This document shows positions 63,236 through 64,000 of a DNA stretch of 64,000 nucleotides, one piece after another. Within the stretch, counting starts at the first letter, position 1; every line of letters starts with the position of its first letter. Made by a program: the position numbers and the translations under genes. The stretch comes from Clostridium sp. KNHs205 (GTDB lineage Bacteria > Bacillota > Clostridia > Lachnospirales > Lachnospiraceae): the NCBI RefSeq assembly GCF_000702945.1, contig NZ_JNLE01000003.1:1411501-1475500 (forward strand). Direction: 5' to 3'. The notes beneath the pieces are model-generated. The model searched no databases and was not told the origin of the DNA. It worked only from the letters and a program-made list of their open reading frames with translations.

Positions 63236-64000
63236 ATGAAAATTGCAGTAATTGGCGGAGCAGGTGTCAGGACAGTTATCTTTATTAACGGCCTGCTGGA
63301 ACGTTATAAAAACTTAAATATAGATAAGGTTGTTTTGTATGATATCAATCAGGAGAAGCTTGAAGTGATAGGAAAGCTTTGCAGCCATGTAATAAAACGC
63401 AAGAACAGGGATCTGGTGCTGGAAACAGCAGACAATGCCATTGATGCTATCAGTGGTGCAGATTATATTGTAACCACCCTTCGCGTTGGCGGGGATCATT
63501 CCAGGGTGACCGATGAACAGGTAGCACTGGAGGAAGGCGTTATTGGTCAGGAAACCACAGGAGTAGGCGGTTTTTCCATGGCAGTGCGTACCATTCCGGT
63601 ATTATTAGAGTACTGTGAGCTGGTTAAGAAGTATGCTCCTAATGCCTGGATCTTTAATTTTACCAATCCCTCCGGTCTTGTGACACAAGCTCTTAAAAAT
63701 GCCGGTTATGACCGTATTATCGGAATCTGTGATGCACCCAGCAGTACAAAATTCAGAATGGCAAAGGCCCTGGAGGTTGAGGAGAAAGATCTGTATGTGG
63801 AATTCTTCGGACTGAATCATCTTTCCTGGATACAGAGCGTGAAAAAGAAGGGGACGGAAATTCTTAAGGACTTATTAAAGGATGACAGCTTTTTATCCGG
63901 CATACAGGAATTCTCCATGTTTGATCCCGAGCTGCTTCGTTCCATCGGATTTTTACCCAATGAGTATCTGTATTACTATTATCACAGAGAGAAAGCCCTT
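63236..64000 (+). CDS. GH4 family glycosidase, 3' truncated by window edge
   Basis: This frame is open to the window end (255 codons). MKIAVIGGAGVRTVIFINGL is the NAD-binding start of family GH4, and YDINQEKL marks the end of strand 2. FNFTNPSGLV and GICDAPSSTK near residues 140-165 include the family N and Cys metal-ligand region, and EFFGLNHLSW the conserved His. GH4 enzymes use NAD+ and a divalent metal to cleave glycosides by a redox mechanism; many act on 6-phospho sugars. GGAGG precedes ATG 63236. Confidence 0.9.
   Translation, partial: MKIAVIGGAGVRTVIFINGLLERYKNLNIDKVVLYDINQEKLEVIGKLCSHVIKRKNRDLVLETADNAIDAISGADYIVTTLRVGGDHSRVTDEQVALEEGVIGQETTGVGGFSMAVRTIPVLLEYCELVKKYAPNAWIFNFTNPSGLVTQALKNAGYDRIIGICDAPSSTKFRMAKALEVEEKDLYVEFFGLNHLSWIQSVKKKGTEILKDLLKDDSFLSGIQEFSMFDPELLRSIGFLPNEYLYYYYHREKAL

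Noticed and set aside
63849..63856. GGGGACGG motif like that near the palindromes
   Set aside because: It lies within the GH4 coding sequence (KKKGTE) with no flanking similarity, so it is coincidental.

Overview
This 64 kb window is low-GC DNA from a spore-forming clostridium. The best fit is a saccharolytic member of the Lachnospiraceae (Clostridium cluster XIVa, near Lachnoclostridium/Anaerocolumna). The evidence is an alpha/beta-type small acid-soluble spore protein, AddAB instead of RecBCD, a phenylalanyl T-box leader, strong AGGAGG ribosome sites, YesMN/Lpl-type sugar import and a GH94 glycoside phosphorylase. The genus is inferred from gene content and remembered protein similarity; no search was run.

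Layout. 1-13.8 kb: tail of NAD synthetase, a DegV lipid-binding protein, a membrane-anchored hypothetical, addB-addA (recombination helicase-nuclease), a methyl-accepting chemotaxis protein, a spore protein and a lipid kinase. 13.9-18.6 kb: xylose module, with a divergent ROK repressor, xylA behind a clear promoter and operator, then xylB. 18.6-22.5 kb: phenylalanine T-box, pheS, pheT. 23-26.6 kb: XRE-TPR regulator, small membrane protein and ABC exporter pair. 27-34 kb: a eukaryotic-type HisA, a methyltransferase, Hsp33, two small enzymes, a serine hydrolase broken by one stop codon, and small hypotheticals, all separated by repeat-rich spacers. 34.4-36.8 kb: GH94 phosphorylase. 36.9-49.3 kb: purine genes purC-purF-purB and, further on, purA, interleaved with an XRE regulator, a frameshifted 16S rRNA A1408 methyltransferase relative, a racemase, GNAT, ArsC-like, LysR, dUTPase, DUF523 and a lipoprotein. 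49.3-50.1 kb: a repeat island. 50.1-64 kb: sugar utilisation, with a ROK sugar kinase, a YesM/YesN two-component pair, a PHP hydrolase, a calcineurin-type phosphoesterase, an LplB-LplA-LplC ABC importer, a PfkB kinase and a GH4 glycosidase running off the end.

Most genes are ordinary. The unusual content is repetitive DNA. (i) Two long palindromic elements (49394-49605 and 56724-56937) have 116-nt cores that differ at paired stem positions with compensating changes, and a short relative lies at 54602-54647. (ii) An 87-bp tandem array, each unit with a TATAAT box and a hairpin, sits directly upstream of the ROK kinase. (iii) Sixteen exact-length 24-bp repeats inside addA add a 128-residue Glu/Gln-rich linker between helicase motifs. 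(iv) A small hairpin, TATCGCAG-N5/6-CTGCGATA, recurs upstream of several genes. (v) Five different AT-rich short tandem arrays lie in intergenic spacers. No CRISPR array, phage, complete insertion sequence, tRNA or rRNA was seen.
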